64,000 nt of DNA from the NCBI GenBank assembly GCA_963931105.1, contig OZ007004.1, positions 1,922,001 to 1,986,000 on the forward strand. Reading direction: 5' to 3'. A program made the translations under genes and the position numbers. This DNA comes from UMGS1590 sp900552455. GTDB lineage: Bacteria; Bacillota; Peptococcia; Peptococcales; Peptococcaceae. Within the stretch, counting starts at the first letter, position 1. Each line of letters opens with the position of its first letter. The notes beneath the pieces are model-generated. The model saw only the letters and a list, made by a program, of their open reading frames with translations. It ran no database searches and was not told where the DNA came from. Of this stretch, positions 28,674 to 37,461 are shown piece after piece.

Positions 28674-29087
28674 ATGAGCAAAAGACCCTATCAACACCTG
28701 CCGCCGCTGGAACACAGGCCGGACGGCTCCCCCTACCGCATAACCCCGCCCCAGAAGAGACGAGCCAGCGGCCTGATACGCCGGGAGTGCTGCAACTGCG
28801 AGGACGGAAACTGCCTTGCGCTGGACGATGGCGACACCTGCGCCTGTCCGCAGATGATTTCGTTCTCCGTCTGCTGCAAGTGGTTCCGCTGGGCGGTCTT
28901 GCCGCTGGACAGGACGCTGGAAGCGGAGATTTACCGGGACAGGGACTTGAAACGCTGTGCGGAGTGCGGCGGTGTGTTCGTCCCGAAGTCCAACCGGGGC
29001 AAATACTGCCCGGACTGCGCCGCCAGAGTTCACAGGCGGCAGAAAACAGAAAGTGAACGGAAAAGGAGGTCTGCTGTGGACAGTTAA
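28674..29087 (+). CDS. Cysteine-rich VLP-domain protein (element 1)
   Basis: The 137-residue protein has paired cysteines typical of Cys_rich_VLP proteins: RRECCNCEDGNCLALDDGDTC, then CCKWFRWAVLPLD (the VLP segment), and a C-terminal zinc knuckle CAECGG...YCPDCA followed by a basic RRQKTESERKRR tail. Such proteins accompany mobilization genes in gut Firmicutes elements; their role is unknown, but the zinc knuckle and basic tail suggest DNA binding. ATG 28674 has CGGAGGG upstream. It is a close homologue of the element 2 protein at 46349. Confidence 0.75.
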   Translation: MSKRPYQHLPPLEHRPDGSPYRITPPQKRRASGLIRRECCNCEDGNCLALDDGDTCACPQMISFSVCCKWFRWAVLPLDRTLEAEIYRDRDLKRCAECGGVFVPKSNRGKYCPDCAARVHRRQKTESERKRRSAVDS

Positions 29088-29198
29088 GAGCGGGAAAAGC
29101 CTTGATTTGCAAGGCTCCGCAAGCCCTCAACCGGGGCGGCTGGTATCATTTATCATTCGCCCCGGAAAACGGGCCTCTAACCGTCCACAAAACACGCT

Positions 29199-29594
29199 AT
29201 GACAAACACGATTTATATTCACCAGCCGGAAAAGGCGTTCAGTTTCACCCGGCTCCCCAATTTCCTTTTTGAAGCACCCACATTCCAGCCCTTGAGCAAC
29301 GAAGCGAAGGTGCTGTATGCCTTTGTCCTGCGCCGGGCGGAGTTGTCCCGGAAGAACGGCTGGGCGGACGAGTACGGGCGGGTCTACCTGTACTACCCCA
29401 TCTGCGAGGTGGTCGCTTTGCTCCGCTGCGGGCGGCAGAAAGCGGTCAACACCCTGCGGGAGTTGCAGTATGCGGGGCTGGTGGAAATCCAGAAACAGGG
29501 CTGTGGAAAACCCAACCGCATTTACCCGAAATCCTATGAAGCGGTTCCAAACACCGACTTCAAGAAATCCGGTTATGGTACGCCGGAGGGCTGA
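29199..29594 (+). CDS. Replication initiator RepA N-terminal-domain protein (element 1)
   Basis: This 131-residue protein matches the N-terminal winged-helix of RepA_N plasmid initiators: FSFTRLPNFLFEAPTF, LSNEAKVLYAFVLRR, RQKAVNTLRELQYAGLVEIQKQG. The longer C-terminal region of true plasmid initiators is missing, a length also seen in other integrated mobilizable elements. It may prime replication of the excised circle. It lies between the Cys-rich VLP and relaxase genes, with the same order in element 2. No clear Shine-Dalgarno precedes the ATG. Confidence 0.72.
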   Translation: MTNTIYIHQPEKAFSFTRLPNFLFEAPTFQPLSNEAKVLYAFVLRRAELSRKNGWADEYGRVYLYYPICEVVALLRCGRQKAVNTLRELQYAGLVEIQKQGCGKPNRIYPKSYEAVPNTDFKKSGYGTPEG

Positions 29595-29767
29595 AAACCG
29601 TACTTGGCGAGTACGAAAATCAATCCTCTTGAAGTACGGAAATCTGACGGTATATAGAAATACAGAGATTAAAACCATCTATTTACATTCATTCCATTCC
29701 AATCCTATCAGAGATATTTTCGGCGGGAAAACCCGCCGGAAAGGAATGGAATGGGGAAAGGAGTTCA

Positions 29768-30712
29768 ATGGCACAACACGCAATTTTGCGATTTGAGAAG
29801 CACAAGGGCCACCCGGCGGGGCCGCTGGAAGCCCACCATGAACGGAAAAAGGAGCAGTACGCCAGCAACCCGGACATTGACACCAGCCGGAGCAAGTACA
29901 ATTTCCACATCGTCAAGCCGGATGGCCGCTACTACCATTTCATTCAGAGCCGCATCGAGCAGGCCAGATGCCGCACCCGCAAGGACAGCACTCGGTTTGT
30001 GGACACGCTGATTACCGCCAGCCCGGAGTTTTTCAAGGGCAAGTCCCCAAAGGAGATAGCGGCCTACTTCCAGAGGGCGGCGGACTTCCTCATTGACCGG
30101 GTGGGCCGGGAGAACATCGTTTCGGCTATGGTACACATGGATGAAAAAACGCCCCATCTGCACTTGGTCTTTGTGCCGCTGACAAAGGACAACCGCCTGT
30201 GCGCCAAAGAAATTATCGGCAACCGGGCCAATCTGACGAAGTGGCAGGACGATTTTCACGCCTGTATGGTGGAGCAGTACCCCGACCTGGAGCGTGGGGA
30301 AAGCGCCAGCAAGACGGGCCGGAAGCATATCCCCACCCGGCTGTTCAAACAGGCGGTCAACCTCTCCAAACAGGCGAGGGCCATTGAAGCGGTTCTCTCC
30401 GGCATTACCCCGCTGAACGCCGGAAAGAAGAAAGAGGAAGCCCTCTCCATGCTGAAAAAGTGGTTTCCGCAGATGGAGAACTTCTCCGGGCAACTGAAAA
30501 AATACAAGGTCACAATCAATGACTTGTTAGCGGAAAATGAAAAGCTGGAAGTCAGGGCAAAGGCCAGCGAAAAAGGCAAGATGAATGACACGATGGAACG
30601 GGCGAAGTTAAAAAGCGAACTGGACGATATGCGGCGGCTGGTTGACCGTATCCCGCCGGAGATTTTAGCGGAACTGAAACGGCAACAGCGGCAGCATGGA
30701 AAGGAAAGGTGA
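29768..30712 (+). CDS. MOBV (Pre/Mob) relaxase of element 1
   Basis: The 314-residue protein has the Pre/Mob N-terminus (MAQHAILRFEKHKG), a tyrosine-containing YYHFIQSR region and the HxDExxPHxH metal-binding motif read as VHMDEKTPHLHLVFVPL near residue 125. The C-terminal third is a coiled coil (LLAENEKLEVRAKASEKGK). Relaxases of this class nick the pMV158-type oriT, as found at 25080. The family name plasmid recombination protein fits as well. ATG has GGAAAGGAG before it. It is about 90% alike by eye to the relaxase at 47453. Confidence 0.88.
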   Translation: MAQHAILRFEKHKGHPAGPLEAHHERKKEQYASNPDIDTSRSKYNFHIVKPDGRYYHFIQSRIEQARCRTRKDSTRFVDTLITASPEFFKGKSPKEIAAYFQRAADFLIDRVGRENIVSAMVHMDEKTPHLHLVFVPLTKDNRLCAKEIIGNRANLTKWQDDFHACMVEQYPDLERGESASKTGRKHIPTRLFKQAVNLSKQARAIEAVLSGITPLNAGKKKEEALSMLKKWFPQMENFSGQLKKYKVTINDLLAENEKLEVRAKASEKGKMNDTMERAKLKSELDDMRRLVDRIPPEILAELKRQQRQHGKER

Positions 30713-30908
30713 TCTTATAAGTAATATCAGATACAAAAAGGAAATCGAAATCGTGACTTTTCAGGGAAAGGAAATCACACTGGAAAATCTCTCCCCGGTG
30801 TTCACGCCGGAACAGGAAGCAGCCAAACGCCGGGAACTGGAACAGCAGCTTTATGAGGTGTTCCGCAAGTACGCCGACAAGCGGGAGAGTGAGGAAGCCG
30901 GGACATAA
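30696..30908 (+). CDS. Short charged protein after the relaxase
   Basis: A 70-residue frame that overlaps the relaxase 3' end by 17 bases. The product is highly charged, with ITLENLSPVFTPEQEAAKRRELEQQLYEVFRKYADK forming an apparent helix (quoted as one region near residues 27-60 in parts: ITLENLSPVF, EQEAAKRRELEQQL). No known motif. The start is uncertain: ATG 30696 has no good ribosome site, whereas a later non-ATG start could follow GGAAAGG. Element 2 has a different small gene in this slot. Confidence 0.5.
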   Translation: MERKGDLISNIRYKKEIEIVTFQGKEITLENLSPVFTPEQEAAKRRELEQQLYEVFRKYADKRESEEAGT

Positions 30909-31002
30909 GGTTTTCCAAACCCATCATTGATTTGCGGGGCTGCTGGCGGTATAATAGAACTGTCAGCAGCTCCGTTTCTTTTTTAAGAAAAGGAGCGACA
31001 AT

Positions 31003-32514
31003 ATGAACAATCGGATAGACGCAATCTATGCAAGACAATCGGTAGACAAAAAGGACAGCATTTCCATTGAAAGCCAGATTGAATTTTGCAAATACGAGTT
31101 GAAAGGCGGTAACTGCAAGGAATACACAGACAAAGGGTACAGCGGCAAGAACACAGACCGTCCGAAGTTTCAAGAACTGGTGCGGGACATCAAGCGGGGC
31201 TTGATTGCAAAGGTCGTGGTTTACAAGCTCGACCGTATCAGCCGTTCCATTCTGGACTTTGCCAACATGATGGAGCTGTTCCAGCAGTACAATGTGGAGT
31301 TTGTGTCCTCTACGGAAAAGTTTGATACCTCCACGCCGATGGGACGGGCCATGCTGAATATCTGTATCGTGTTCGCCCAGCTTGAACGGGAAACGATACA
31401 GAAGCGGGTAACGGACGCTTACTACTCCCGCAGTCAGCGGGGCTTTAAGATGGGCGGGAAAGCCCCTTACGGCTTCCATACGGAGCCTATCAAGATGGAC
31501 GGTATCAACACAAAGAAGCTGGTGGTAAACCCGGAGGAAGCGGCCAATATCCGGCTGATGTTTGAGATGTACGCCCAGCCCACAACTTCCTACGGGGACA
31601 TTACCCGGTACTTTGCCGAACAGGGGATTTTGTTCCATGGCAAAGAGCTGATACGCCCCACGCTGGCGCAGATGTTACGCAATCCTGTCTATGTGCAGGC
31701 AGACCTTGATGTGTACGAATTTTTCAAAAGTCAAGGTACAGTCATTGTCAATGACGTTGCCGATTTTACGGGCATGAACGGCTGCTATCTGTATCAAGGG
31801 CGAGATGTAAAGGCCAGCAAGAAAAACGACTTAAAAGACCAAATGCTGGTACTGGCTCCCCATGAGGGTATCGTCCCCTCCGACACCTGGCTGACCTGCC
31901 GCAAGAAGCTGATGAACAACATGAAAATCCAGTCTGCCCGGAAAGCCACCCACACATGGCTGGCAGGAAAAATCAAGTGCGGGAATTGCGGGTATGCTCT
32001 TATGAGTATCTACAATCCCTCCGGCAAACAGTATCTCCGCTGCACGAAACGGCTGGACAATAAAAGCTGTCCTGGCTGTGGGAAAATCATCACTTCGGAA
32101 CTGGAAGCGGTTGTTTATCAGCAGATGGTAAAGAAGCTGGCAAGCTACAAGACGCTGACAGGAAAAAAGAAAGCGGCAAAGGCAAACCCGAAAATCACCG
32201 CCCTGCAAGTGGAACTTGCCCATGTAGACAGCGAGATTGAAAAGCTGGTGGACAGTCTGACGGGGGCAAACAATGTCCTGTTCTCCTATGTGAATGTGAA
32301 GATAGCGGAACTGGACGGGCGCAAGCAGGAACTTCTGGCAAGGATAGCGGAGTTGACTGTGGAGGCCATCAGCCCGGAACAGGTCAGCCAGATTTCCGGC
32401 TACCTCGATACCTGGGAGAATGTATCTTTTGATGACAAGCGGCGTGTGGTGGATTTGATGATCACCACCATAGCCGCCACAAGCGACAGCTTGAACATCA
32501 CATGGAAAATCTGA
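31003..32514 (+). CDS. Large serine recombinase of element 1
   Basis: The 503-residue protein has the resolvase catalytic domain with the nucleophile serine in AIYARQSVDKKDSISIESQ (written IYARQSVDKKDS), the conserved YKLDRISRSILDF and the ERETIQKRV helix. The recombinase domain (GKAPYGFHTEP) and the zinc ribbon (CGNCGYALMS...CTKR...CPGCGK) follow, then a coiled coil. Such enzymes integrate and excise elements by a two-base staggered cut. It is the last gene before the right inverted repeat, 50 bp away. It differs clearly from the element 2 enzyme, in line with the different termini. ATG behind AAAAGGAG. Confidence 0.92.
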   Translation: MNNRIDAIYARQSVDKKDSISIESQIEFCKYELKGGNCKEYTDKGYSGKNTDRPKFQELVRDIKRGLIAKVVVYKLDRISRSILDFANMMELFQQYNVEFVSSTEKFDTSTPMGRAMLNICIVFAQLERETIQKRVTDAYYSRSQRGFKMGGKAPYGFHTEPIKMDGINTKKLVVNPEEAANIRLMFEMYAQPTTSYGDITRYFAEQGILFHGKELIRPTLAQMLRNPVYVQADLDVYEFFKSQGTVIVNDVADFTGMNGCYLYQGRDVKASKKNDLKDQMLVLAPHEGIVPSDTWLTCRKKLMNNMKIQSARKATHTWLAGKIKCGNCGYALMSIYNPSGKQYLRCTKRLDNKSCPGCGKIITSELEAVVYQQMVKKLASYKTLTGKKKAAKANPKITALQVELAHVDSEIEKLVDSLTGANNVLFSYVNVKIAELDGRKQELLARIAELTVEAISPEQVSQISGYLDTWENVSFDDKRRVVDLMITTIAATSDSLNITWKI

Positions 32515-32599
32515 CTGGCGGCACCCCTCCCGTCAGATACCTACCCTGTGTAGTCCCTTGTAAACTGTACTTTGCTGCATTATAAATTCCATGGAGACT

Positions 32600-32637
32600 A
32601 AGTGATTTGTGTAAAGCGAATCATTTGGTCTTTTTTT
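32600..32637 (+). terminator. Host terminator of the interrupted oxidoreductase gene
   Basis: AAGTGATT pairs with AATCATTT (one G-T), then seven T residues. It lies 15 bases after the rebuilt stop codon, which supports the junction call. Confidence 0.7.
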
Positions 32638-32727
32638 GTTGCCGTTGAGCAACAACAGGAGAATGGAGTTAATTGGGCCGATTATTGTGCCTTTTCGTTG
32701 CAAAATGCGCTGTCAACCACCAGCGAA

Positions 32728-32743
32728 GTTGCATATATGCAAC
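32728..32743 (+). promoter_or_regulatory. 16-bp perfect palindrome before the winged-helix regulator
   Basis: GTTGCATATATGCAAC, with a further half site GTTGCAT near 32780. Likely operator for the regulator at 32879. The remaining part of the 358-bp gap from 32515 holds the element end, the terminator and a weak CATAAT -10 element; no gene. Confidence 0.65.
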
Positions 32744-32878
32744 AACTTTCTGTGTGCGAAATGTTAGAGGCATGGCATAATGGTTGCATGAGGCAAACCT
32801 TATGGTTGCTGATGGTTTAATCAGCGATCATTTTTTTGAACTAGGAGTTTGCTGTGAGTAATTCTGGGAGGGATGATC

Positions 32879-33711
32879 ATGAACGAATCAGCAGATCTTT
32901 TACGGTTGCGTGTATTGTTGTGTTTTTTGCGTTCTACACCTGAAAATTGTAATGTTACTGGAATTTCTCGTACGTTGCGCGAGGAAAAATACACGATCAG
33001 TCGCATGATGGCTCATCTTGAAAGGGATGGGCTGGTGGATCGTACGGATAATCGTCGTCCGATTTTAACTGAGGCGGGGTTGGCACTTGCTGAGCGCTAC
33101 GCGGAACGATCAGAGATTGCGATCAATCACTTGCTATACGAGGGCGTCGATATGGAGAATGCTGTACGCGATGCCAGTTATTGGGCGCTGTACTGTTCGG
33201 ACAAATTGATGGAAATTGTGCGAGAGAGCGATGAGCGCTGCCGAGTAAAACACGAATTGAAGGACATGAAATCATTTAACGGAGCAGAACTGTGTAAAAG
33301 ATTGAAAGATGGCGCTTATCAATTTCCATTTATCATTAACCGTGAGCAAGTGAAAAATCACAGTAATTTATCGATGGCAAATGAAGGGTTTGCTCATCCT
33401 TGCACGCTGCTGGTGAAAATGGAAAAGGTTGGATTCAGCTGCGAGCGGTGCCGATCACGGCAAAATCTGGATCAAGCGGTGAGGTGATGCAGGGGCGGGT
33501 GCACATGGTGGAATATTTCGATGTTGGTCGCTATGTGAGTGCGGCGTTGCGTGGAAATGTCATCTCGATTCCTGCTGAGGTGCTGAATTTTGTCAATATT
33601 GGTGAAGGGGTGGGCCAGGTGTTACATGGAAGTATTCCGCTGCGAATGAATTGTTCTGTTGGAACGCTGCACATGCCTGAGTCTCAGGCGATTTTCACCA
33701 TTTTGATATAA
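32879..33711 (+). pseudogene. Winged-helix (MarR-like) regulator with a frameshift
   Basis: The first frame (to 33487) gives a winged helix: RVLLCFLRSTPENCNVTGISRTL, recognition segment SRMMAHLERDGLVDRTDNRRPILTEAG (quoted in parts as SRMMAHLERDGLV). Near 33410-33440 the frame changes by one base: NEGFAHPCTLLV continues sensibly as ENGKGWIQLRAVPITAKSG in another frame, which runs to 33711. The short first-frame tail (FSCERCRSRQNLDQAVR) is unlike a domain end. So a one-base loss, a sequencing error or programmed -1 shifting is needed for the full product of about 277 residues. It stands before two ABC genes and probably regulates them. Start ATG 32879 behind GGGAGGG. Confidence 0.65.
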
Positions 33712-33725
33712 GGGGAGAGCCGAGC

Positions 33726-35483
33726 ATGATGATTGACAAGCGATTAATTGGTTTGGTTGAAAGTACCAGGCGGACGGTAGCTGTTCATGTTGGCGCGCTG
33801 TGGTGTGCGCTTGTGGCGAATATCTGCCTCATGGTCTGTTTTTCAGAATTGCTGGCGTGTCTTGTAAGCGGTAAATTGGACGGCAAGGTGCTCGCTTTGG
33901 CTCTTGCTACGGCTTGTGTGGCGCTCGCTCTTCGTGCAGTGTGTACGCTAGTGGCAAGTCGGATGAGTCATCTTTCGTCTGCTGCTGTAAAAGCGACGTT
34001 GCGTGAGGCGATATTTGCTAAACTATTTCGTCTTGGCGCAAGCTATCGCGAACAGGTGAAAACGAGCGAGGTGGTGCAAGTTGCTGTTGAGGGGGTGGAT
34101 CAGCTTGAATCGTATTTTGGCGCGTATTTGCCTCAGTTCTTTTATGCGCTGCTTGCGCCGCTCACGCTTTTTGTAGTGCTATGCACGGTGAATGTACCAG
34201 CGGCACTGGTACTTTTGGTGTGTGTGCCGTTGATCCCGATTGCGATCGCTGCGGTGCAGACCTGGGCGAAACGTTTGCTGGGGGATTATTGGACGCAGTA
34301 TACAGGTCTTGGTGACACTTTTCTCGAAAATCTGCAGGGATTGACGACTCTCAAGATTTATCAGGCGGATGCGCAGAAAAATCTTGAGATGAACGCGGCG
34401 TCGGAAAGTTTCCGCAAGATCACAATGAAAGTGCTGCGGATGCAACTCAATTCGATCGCGATTATGGATATCGTTGCTTATCTCGGAGCGGCATTGGGGA
34501 TGATCATTGCGGTGCGAGAATATGCGCGCGGGACTGTTGACCTCGCAGGATGCTTGCTGATCGTGCTGTTGGCGGCGGATTTCTTCATCCCTATGCGTCA
34601 GCTTGGTTCCTATTTCCATATTGCGATGAATGGAATGGCGGCAAGCGACAAGATTTTTCGTTTGCTGGAGCTTCCGGAAAATCCACAAGGAGAGGCGCGT
34701 GTAAATGACAGCTGTGCGATTCATTGCGATGGTTTGTGTTTTGCTTATGATGACGGTAGAGAGGTACTTCATGATCTTTCCTTTGATGTTCCGGCAGGTG
34801 GATTTACGGCTATTGTTGGCGCTTCGGGTTGTGGAAAATCGACGATAGCGGGTATTCTCAGCGGGCGCAATAAAGGCTATCATGGCGCGGTAACGATTGG
34901 TGGCACAGAGCTGCATACCTGTGATGAAGCGAAGCTTTTGCAGAATGTAACCTATGTGAGCCATAACAGTGTGCTGTTTAAGGGCAGTGTGCGTGAAAAT
35001 CTGCAGCTGGCGGCAGTAAATGCTGACGATGCGCAGTTGTGGCAGGTGCTGCATCAGGTGAATCTGGCGGATTATTTTGCTGCTGTGCAAGGGCTGGATA
35101 CGCAGCTTAGCGAAGGCGCGGCGAATCTGTCTGGCGGGCAGCGCCAGCGATTGGCGCTGGCGCGTGCGATCTTGCACGATAGTCCGGTGTATATTTTTGA
35201 TGAGGCGACCTCTAATATTGATGTTGAAAGTGAGGAAGCGATCCTGCGCGTGATCCACGAACTTGCAAAAACGCGAACGGTGATCCTGATCTCACATCGC
35301 CTGGCGAATGTTGTGGCTGCAGATTGGATCATTGTGATGGAAAACGGGTGCATTGTGGCGCAGGGACAACATGAAGCGTTGTTGGCGCAGCCTGGTGTAT
35401 ACGCAACGCTATGGCAGGCACAGCAGGCGCTTGAGCATATTGGAAAGGAGTGTGAATCAGCATGCCACAAAGAAACGGCTTAA
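33726..35483 (+). CDS. ABC exporter ATP-binding/permease protein, CydD-like
   Basis: The 585-residue half-transporter has five or six N-terminal membrane helices and a C-terminal ATPase: Walker A GASGCGKST, signature LSGGQRQRLALARA, Walker B VYIFDEATS, H-loop LISHRLANV. The middle segment TGLGDTFLENLQGLTTLKIYQADAQ is the pattern of CydD-type subunits. CydDC exports cysteine or glutathione, and binds heme, in aerobes; here the substrate is unproven. It overlaps the second half-transporter by 22 bases, so the pair probably forms a heterodimer. Confidence 0.83.
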   Translation: MMIDKRLIGLVESTRRTVAVHVGALWCALVANICLMVCFSELLACLVSGKLDGKVLALALATACVALALRAVCTLVASRMSHLSSAAVKATLREAIFAKLFRLGASYREQVKTSEVVQVAVEGVDQLESYFGAYLPQFFYALLAPLTLFVVLCTVNVPAALVLLVCVPLIPIAIAAVQTWAKRLLGDYWTQYTGLGDTFLENLQGLTTLKIYQADAQKNLEMNAASESFRKITMKVLRMQLNSIAIMDIVAYLGAALGMIIAVREYARGTVDLAGCLLIVLLAADFFIPMRQLGSYFHIAMNGMAASDKIFRLLELPENPQGEARVNDSCAIHCDGLCFAYDDGREVLHDLSFDVPAGGFTAIVGASGCGKSTIAGILSGRNKGYHGAVTIGGTELHTCDEAKLLQNVTYVSHNSVLFKGSVRENLQLAAVNADDAQLWQVLHQVNLADYFAAVQGLDTQLSEGAANLSGGQRQRLALARAILHDSPVYIFDEATSNIDVESEEAILRVIHELAKTRTVILISHRLANVVAADWIIVMENGCIVAQGQHEALLAQPGVYATLWQAQQALEHIGKECESACHKETA

Positions 35484-37120
35484 TCGTGATGCTGCGATTG
35501 GTTGGTCTGGTGCGACCGCTGATCTTTTACATGGTTCTGGCAGTGACGTTGGGCGTTGTTGGCCATCTTTGCGCTGTTGGCATCACGATTGCTGGCGGCT
35601 ATGGATTGCTTGCGGTGTTTGCCAAGGGCGCTGAAGCGCCACTGCATTTCATCGCTGCGCTCATGGTCGTGATGGCGATCTTGCGCGGGCTCTTGCGTTA
35701 CGGAGAGCAACTTTGCAACCATTTTCTTGCCTTCAAATTGCTGGCGCTGATTCGTGATCGTGTTTTTAAAGCATTGCGGCGGCTGTGTCCGGCGAAGCTT
35801 GAGGGGTGTGATCGTGGAGATCTGATTGCTGTGATCACGTCTGACATTGAGCTGCTCGAAGTTTTCTATGCGCATACCATTTCGCCGATCGCAATTGCCG
35901 CTCTATTCTGTGGCGCAATGATTGTGTACATTGGCAGCTTTTACTGGCTGCTTGGCTTGCTGGCTGTCTGTGCCTATGGGATTGTTGGCGTTGGGATTCC
36001 GCTTGTTGCTTCTCGCATAAGTGCTGGTGAAGGCACGCGTCTGCGCGTACAATCTGGAGCGCTCTCGAGTTTTGTATTGGAAAGTCTGCGCGGGCTCTCT
36101 GAACTTTTGCAATATGGCCAAGGTGATGCCCGTCTTGCAGAGATGCAGCGTCGTACCGCAGCTTTATCTGAGGTTGAAGCTGAACAAAAACGCCACGCTG
36201 GCACAAATCAGGCTGTGACGAACACGGTTATTATGCTGTCTGATCTGGCCATGTTGGGATTGTCGGCGTGGCTATATCTACAGGGTGCGCTCACATGTGA
36301 CGGCGTACTTTTGGCGACGCTTGCGATGTTTTCTTCATTTGGACCATGCGTGGCGCTGGCAAATCTGGGCAGCACGCTGCAGAATACGTTCGCTGCTGGA
36401 AATCGCGTATTGGATATTCTCGAGGAAGAGCCAGTCGTCGAAAAGATCAGTGGTTGTGCGCCGGTTTATTTCGACGGCGCTGAAGTGCGAAACCTAAGCT
36501 TTTCTTACGGTGACGAAGAAATTCTTACGAATGTATCTTGCTGCATCCCTGAAGGACAGATTGTTGGCATCGTTGGTAAGAGCGGTAGTGGAAAATCCAC
36601 CTTGCTCAAGCTTCTCATGCGTTTCTGGCAGGCGCCGCCAGAAAGCATTCGCATTTCAGATAGAGACATAGCCAGCATCAATACCGACAATCTTCGCGCA
36701 ATGGAAAGCTATGTCACCCAGGAAACCCATCTCTTTCATGACAGCATAGCTGCCAATCTCCGTATCGCTAAAGCAGATGCGACTGACGAGGAACTCGTGG
36801 CAGCGTGCCGCAAAGCGGCGGTGCATGATTTTATCATGACACTGCCACAGGGATATGACACTCGCGTCGGCGAGCTTGGAGATACGCTCTCTGGCGGTGA
36901 ACGGCAGCGTCTTGGACTAGCGCGCGCATTTCTTCATGACGCGCCGCTGATGCTCTTGGATGAGCCGACAAGCAATCTTGACAGCTTGAATGAAGCAGTG
37001 ATCTTGCGCGCCCTTGCCGAAGAACGCACCTGTCGCACCGTTGTGCTCGTTTCGCATCGCGCATCGACCATGCGCATCGCTGATACCGTTTATTCTGTAG
37101 AAAGTGGGAGGTTGAGCTGA
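35462..37120 (+). CDS. ABC exporter ATP-binding/permease protein, CydC-like
   Basis: The 552-residue partner has membrane helices followed by Walker A GKSGSGKST, signature LSGGERQRLGLARA, Walker B LMLLDEPTS and H-loop LVSHRASTM. The EIL-TNVSCCIPEGQIVGIVG strand order is typical of type IV exporters, and SGALSSFVLESLRGLSELLQYGQ resembles CydC. Translation appears coupled on both sides: 22-base overlap with the CydD-like gene, and a TGATG overlap with the next gene. Confidence 0.82.
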   Translation: MPQRNGLIVMLRLVGLVRPLIFYMVLAVTLGVVGHLCAVGITIAGGYGLLAVFAKGAEAPLHFIAALMVVMAILRGLLRYGEQLCNHFLAFKLLALIRDRVFKALRRLCPAKLEGCDRGDLIAVITSDIELLEVFYAHTISPIAIAALFCGAMIVYIGSFYWLLGLLAVCAYGIVGVGIPLVASRISAGEGTRLRVQSGALSSFVLESLRGLSELLQYGQGDARLAEMQRRTAALSEVEAEQKRHAGTNQAVTNTVIMLSDLAMLGLSAWLYLQGALTCDGVLLATLAMFSSFGPCVALANLGSTLQNTFAAGNRVLDILEEEPVVEKISGCAPVYFDGAEVRNLSFSYGDEEILTNVSCCIPEGQIVGIVGKSGSGKSTLLKLLMRFWQAPPESIRISDRDIASINTDNLRAMESYVTQETHLFHDSIAANLRIAKADATDEELVAACRKAAVHDFIMTLPQGYDTRVGELGDTLSGGERQRLGLARAFLHDAPLMLLDEPTSNLDSLNEAVILRALAEERTCRTVVLVSHRASTMRIADTVYSVESGRLS

Positions 37121-37461
37121 TGGATAGCATCACCAGAAAACGAGAACAGGAGAAGCGGGTTGTTTCAGAGATGATCGCGCTCTACTGTCATAAGCACCAC
37201 GGCGCAAAACATGGACTCTGTGACGATTGCGCCGCCCTTGAGGAGTATGCGCGCAGCCGCAGCGATCATTGTCCATTTATGGAGACGAAAACCTTTTGCG
37301 CCAACTGCCGTGTACATTGCCATAAATCGGAAATGCGAGAGAAGATTCGCGAAGTGATGCGTTTTTCCGGGCCGCGGATGCTCTTTGTACACCCCATCAT
37401 GGCGATTCATCACGTGATTTCCACCAAACGCGAAAAGAAACGATTGGAGGCTGAATCATGA
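37120..37461 (+). CDS. Nitrous oxide-stimulated promoter (YgbA-like) family protein
   Basis: The 113-residue protein has a cysteine/histidine pattern shared with E. coli YgbA: YCHKHHG, GLCDDCAAL, the CPFMETKTFCANCRVHC cluster and MRFSGPRMLFVHPIMAIHH. YgbA is in the NsrR nitric-oxide regulon of E. coli, but its activity is not known. The cysteines suggest metal or cluster binding. It is translationally coupled to the CydC-like gene before it and to the YbaN-like gene after it (ATGA overlap), which suggests a joint role in membrane, thiol or nitrosative stress; this is inference. Confidence 0.82.
   Translation: MDSITRKREQEKRVVSEMIALYCHKHHGAKHGLCDDCAALEEYARSRSDHCPFMETKTFCANCRVHCHKSEMREKIREVMRFSGPRMLFVHPIMAIHHVISTKREKKRLEAES

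Larger units (their letters stand above)
24954..32566 (+). mobile_element. Integrative mobilizable element 1 (about 7.6 kb)
   Basis: Imperfect terminal inverted repeats: left CAGTTTACAAGGAACTACAC and, read inward from the right end, CAGTTTACAAGGGACTACAC. A GT dinucleotide flanks both ends (24952-24953 and 32567-32568), as expected of the crossover core of a large serine recombinase. Deleting the element with one GT rebuilds the oxidoreductase 3' end. Contents from left to right: oriT, noncoding module A, Mef-like efflux gene with attenuator, XRE regulator, small protein, Cys-rich VLP protein, RepA-like initiator, MOBV relaxase, short protein and serine recombinase. It has no conjugation genes of its own, so it needs a helper for transfer. 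Confidence 0.88.

Noticed and set aside
32602..32820. 72-codon plus-strand frame between element 1 and the winged-helix gene
   Set aside because: It overlaps the host terminator and the palindromic operator, lacks a ribosome site, and its product has no recognisable features.
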